64,000 nucleotides of DNA from Mesostigma viride (taxonomy: Eukaryota > Streptophyta > Mesostigmatophyceae > Mesostigmatales > Mesostigmataceae): contig RPFO01000448.1 in NCBI GenBank assembly GCA_009746045.1, forward strand, positions 2,465,009-2,529,008, read 5' to 3'. The notes under the pieces were generated by a model, which was not told the DNA's origin, made no database searches, and was given only the letters and a program-made list of their open reading frames with translations. The position numbers and the translations under genes were made by a program. This document shows positions 62,501 through 64,000 of this stretch, piece by piece (the first letter of the stretch is position 1; each line of letters opens with the position of its first letter).

Positions 62501-64000
62501 CACTCGCGGGGCGCGTTTGCGGGTGGGGGGCCAGGTATGTGTGAGGGGGGTTATTTTTACAATTTTACTGTCTCAGGCTACAACATGACTCAGGAGGGGG
62601 TCGAATAAGTAACTTGGTAGCTTGGGTACTTGAATTCATTACGTAGAGGTTTTGTCGATGAAGAATTTGAGTTAAGCGCGTGTGCCTTTGTTGGGGTGCC
62701 GAGAAGCACCGTAGAATGTACCTTAGCACCCTAGCCCCTCTGCAATGTGAGGGAGAACGGTCAAGTTCGTTGCCCAGGGACGCCACGTCCACTCACAGGG
62801 ACTATTGTGGAGGTTGTGGCACGTAGGGGTCGTGGCGGTTCAGCACAGTGGTAAGGGTTTTGGGAGTCCTGCCATGTCTTTCATACAACGTGGTTTACGT
62901 GACAGCTGGGTGTTGGGCAGCTGGTTTCATCATGACCGCTCGCTTGCGAGTAGATGACAGATAGGCAAAGCAGATAGCCCGGTGGTTGAGGTCGGGGTCT
63001 GCTTAGTTTTCATGCATGGGGTCTACTCATCTTCGCATGCCATGTCCTGATGGTGTCGACACAGAGATGTATGGTACCAGCCGATGTGGTTGGGGGGAAC
63101 CGCCGTTGCCAGCCTGGCGATGTGTCGCTCATGTGATTGACAGCGAGCTCCCCCCTGATCTGATATGCCCCCCATTTCCCTCTCACTTCTTCCTTCTACC
63201 CCTCCTACCCCTCCTACCCCTTCCTCCAAACCCTTCCACCTACCCCTTCCCCCTACCCCTTCCTCCTAACCCTTCTTCCTACCCTTTCCCCTACCCTTTT
63301 CTCCTACCCCCAACCTGGTGTTGCCACGGATGCTTCCTCCTCCTGCAGGCATGGCCGGCGACGAGGACATGGAGCGCATCTGGCCCGCCGGGTCGCTGCC
63401 AATGGCCACGCGCCAGCTGGCGTGCGGTGCGGACGCGGCCGGCACGGATAACAGGGACGGGTGCCGGGCAGAGGACAGCGGTGGGGACGGGAGCGGGAAC
63501 GCGAGCCGCCGGCGCAGCGACAGCACGGCGAGTCGTGACGGACGCAGCATCAGTGGGGACGGGGCAGTGGGCGGCGGCCGCCACAGCAATAACAGCAGCA
63601 GCAGCATCAATGACAACAAGGGCAAGGGGGGGGGCGGGGACGGTAGCGGGAGCGTGCAGGGCCCCCAAGGGCCCCAGGGCACCAACCACAGCGACGGCAC
63701 GGTGGACACGGGCATCCGGGGCGCGCCGCCGGATGCCCGGGGAGGGGGGGCAAAGGGGGGGGCGGGCGACCGGGGAAAGGGTCATGGCGGCAAGCTGGCC
63801 GGCTTGTCTGCGCTTACGGGCCAGGCAAGGGCAGGGGCCCGCAGGGAGGCGCTCGCTGACTCGTGTGGGAGCGCCGCCGACGAGCTCCAGGGGGGTGACG
63901 TGGCGATGCCGCAGCAGCCGCCACAGCAAGAGGTGTTGACGCGGGGACAGGAGGACCCGAATCACCGGAGTGATGCGGAGGGCCCGATGGGCAGTGGCGG
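59577..64000 (+). CDS. Uncharacterised gene for a long disordered Gly/Ser-rich protein, 3' end beyond window
   Basis: Exon 1 59577-59824 begins MAEGFMPSRSILDMDSYM and is acidic (EEESKFLEDEAMMESLV). Exon 2 61945-62534 (acceptor TTTGCAG, donor GTATGT) joins in phase and encodes a Gly/Ser/Ala-rich low-complexity chain. Exon 3 starts at 63349 (acceptor CCTGCAG), restores a Gly codon across the junction (FAGGGPG then MAGDEDMERIWPAGSLP), and stays open to the window end. The exons are GC-rich against AT-richer introns, supporting real coding sequence. No domain was recognised. Exon 1 may belong to another gene, because the 2.1-kb first intron was joined only by phase. Confidence 0.5.
60480..60510. 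repeat. C homopolymer run
   Basis: A run of about 20 C near 60495-60510, next to a T-rich tract, within the putative first intron. Confidence 0.8.
60869..61100 (+). repeat. (GGGA)n/(GGGGA)n purine tract
   Basis: About 230 bp of GGGA and GGGGA units, again on the sense strand of the surrounding gene model, similar in kind to the CCCT tract in the TBC gene but with opposite strand bias. Confidence 0.95.
62625..63348 (+). other. Intron 2 of the disordered-protein gene
   Basis: Contains a pyrimidine-rich run of CCCTTCCTCCTA units (about 63195-63310) leading to the acceptor CCTGCAG. No gene on either strand. Confidence 0.45.

Overview
The window reads as nuclear DNA of a green alga. Four spliced, conserved genes of green-lineage type are present: a FAM210/DUF1279 protein, the centriole cartwheel protein SAS-6, a TBC1D13-type Rab GTPase-activating protein with plant-like motifs, and a SEC14/CRAL-TRIO protein. 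There is also an interstitial block of the plant-type telomere repeat (CCCTAAA). SAS-6 implies a lineage that builds centrioles or flagella at some stage. No rRNA, confident tRNA, CRISPR array or bacterial-style operon is visible. The species cannot be fixed from this sequence.

Layout. 1-2.5 kb holds the 3' exons of the FAM210 gene. 2.5-24.2 kb is a transposon graveyard: a hAT element (4064-5518) with a perfect 8-bp target duplication sits inside an older retroelement relic, followed by two decayed piggyBac-type transposases (about 6.2-8.4 and 9.3-11.6 kb, minus strand), a large inverted repeat (11.5-13.4 kb) that carries a fold-back element, a retroelement 3' ORF with a restriction-like endonuclease (13.4-14.8 kb), and several 5'-truncated non-LTR retrotransposon copies (16.5-18.6 and 22.4-24.1 kb). 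24.5-33.2 kb is SAS-6 (minus, 11 exons). It is divergently paired with the TBC gene (34.0-47.0 kb, plus, 10 exons), whose introns are inflated by very long CCCT, CCA and GGGT arrays. 48.6-54.9 kb is the SEC14-like gene (minus, 4 exons), with a roughly 36-copy 57-bp minisatellite in one intron. 55.5 kb holds the telomere-type repeat. 57.1-58.8 kb is a TTAA-flanked element. 58.9-59.3 kb may be a small two-exon gene. 59.6 kb to the end is an uncharacterised gene for a disordered protein that runs off the window.

The exon models for SAS-6, TBC and SEC14 were built by hand. Every junction keeps phase and the assembled proteins follow their families from end to end, so these calls are firm. The housekeeping genes do not form a pathway. 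SAS-6 and the RabGAP share an 840-bp intergenic region and could share a promoter.

Two patterns recur and no single feature explains them. First, in three different genes the exon-intron boundary itself has been copied in tandem into the adjoining intron, making minisatellites whose units carry decoy splice sites. Second, where two copies of a repeat can be compared, most 4-bp differences are insertions or losses of a self-complementary tetranucleotide (CATG, CTAG, GTAC/ACGT, GATC, GGCC, TTAA, TATA). This suggests a common process of breaking and rejoining DNA with 4-nt overhangs.
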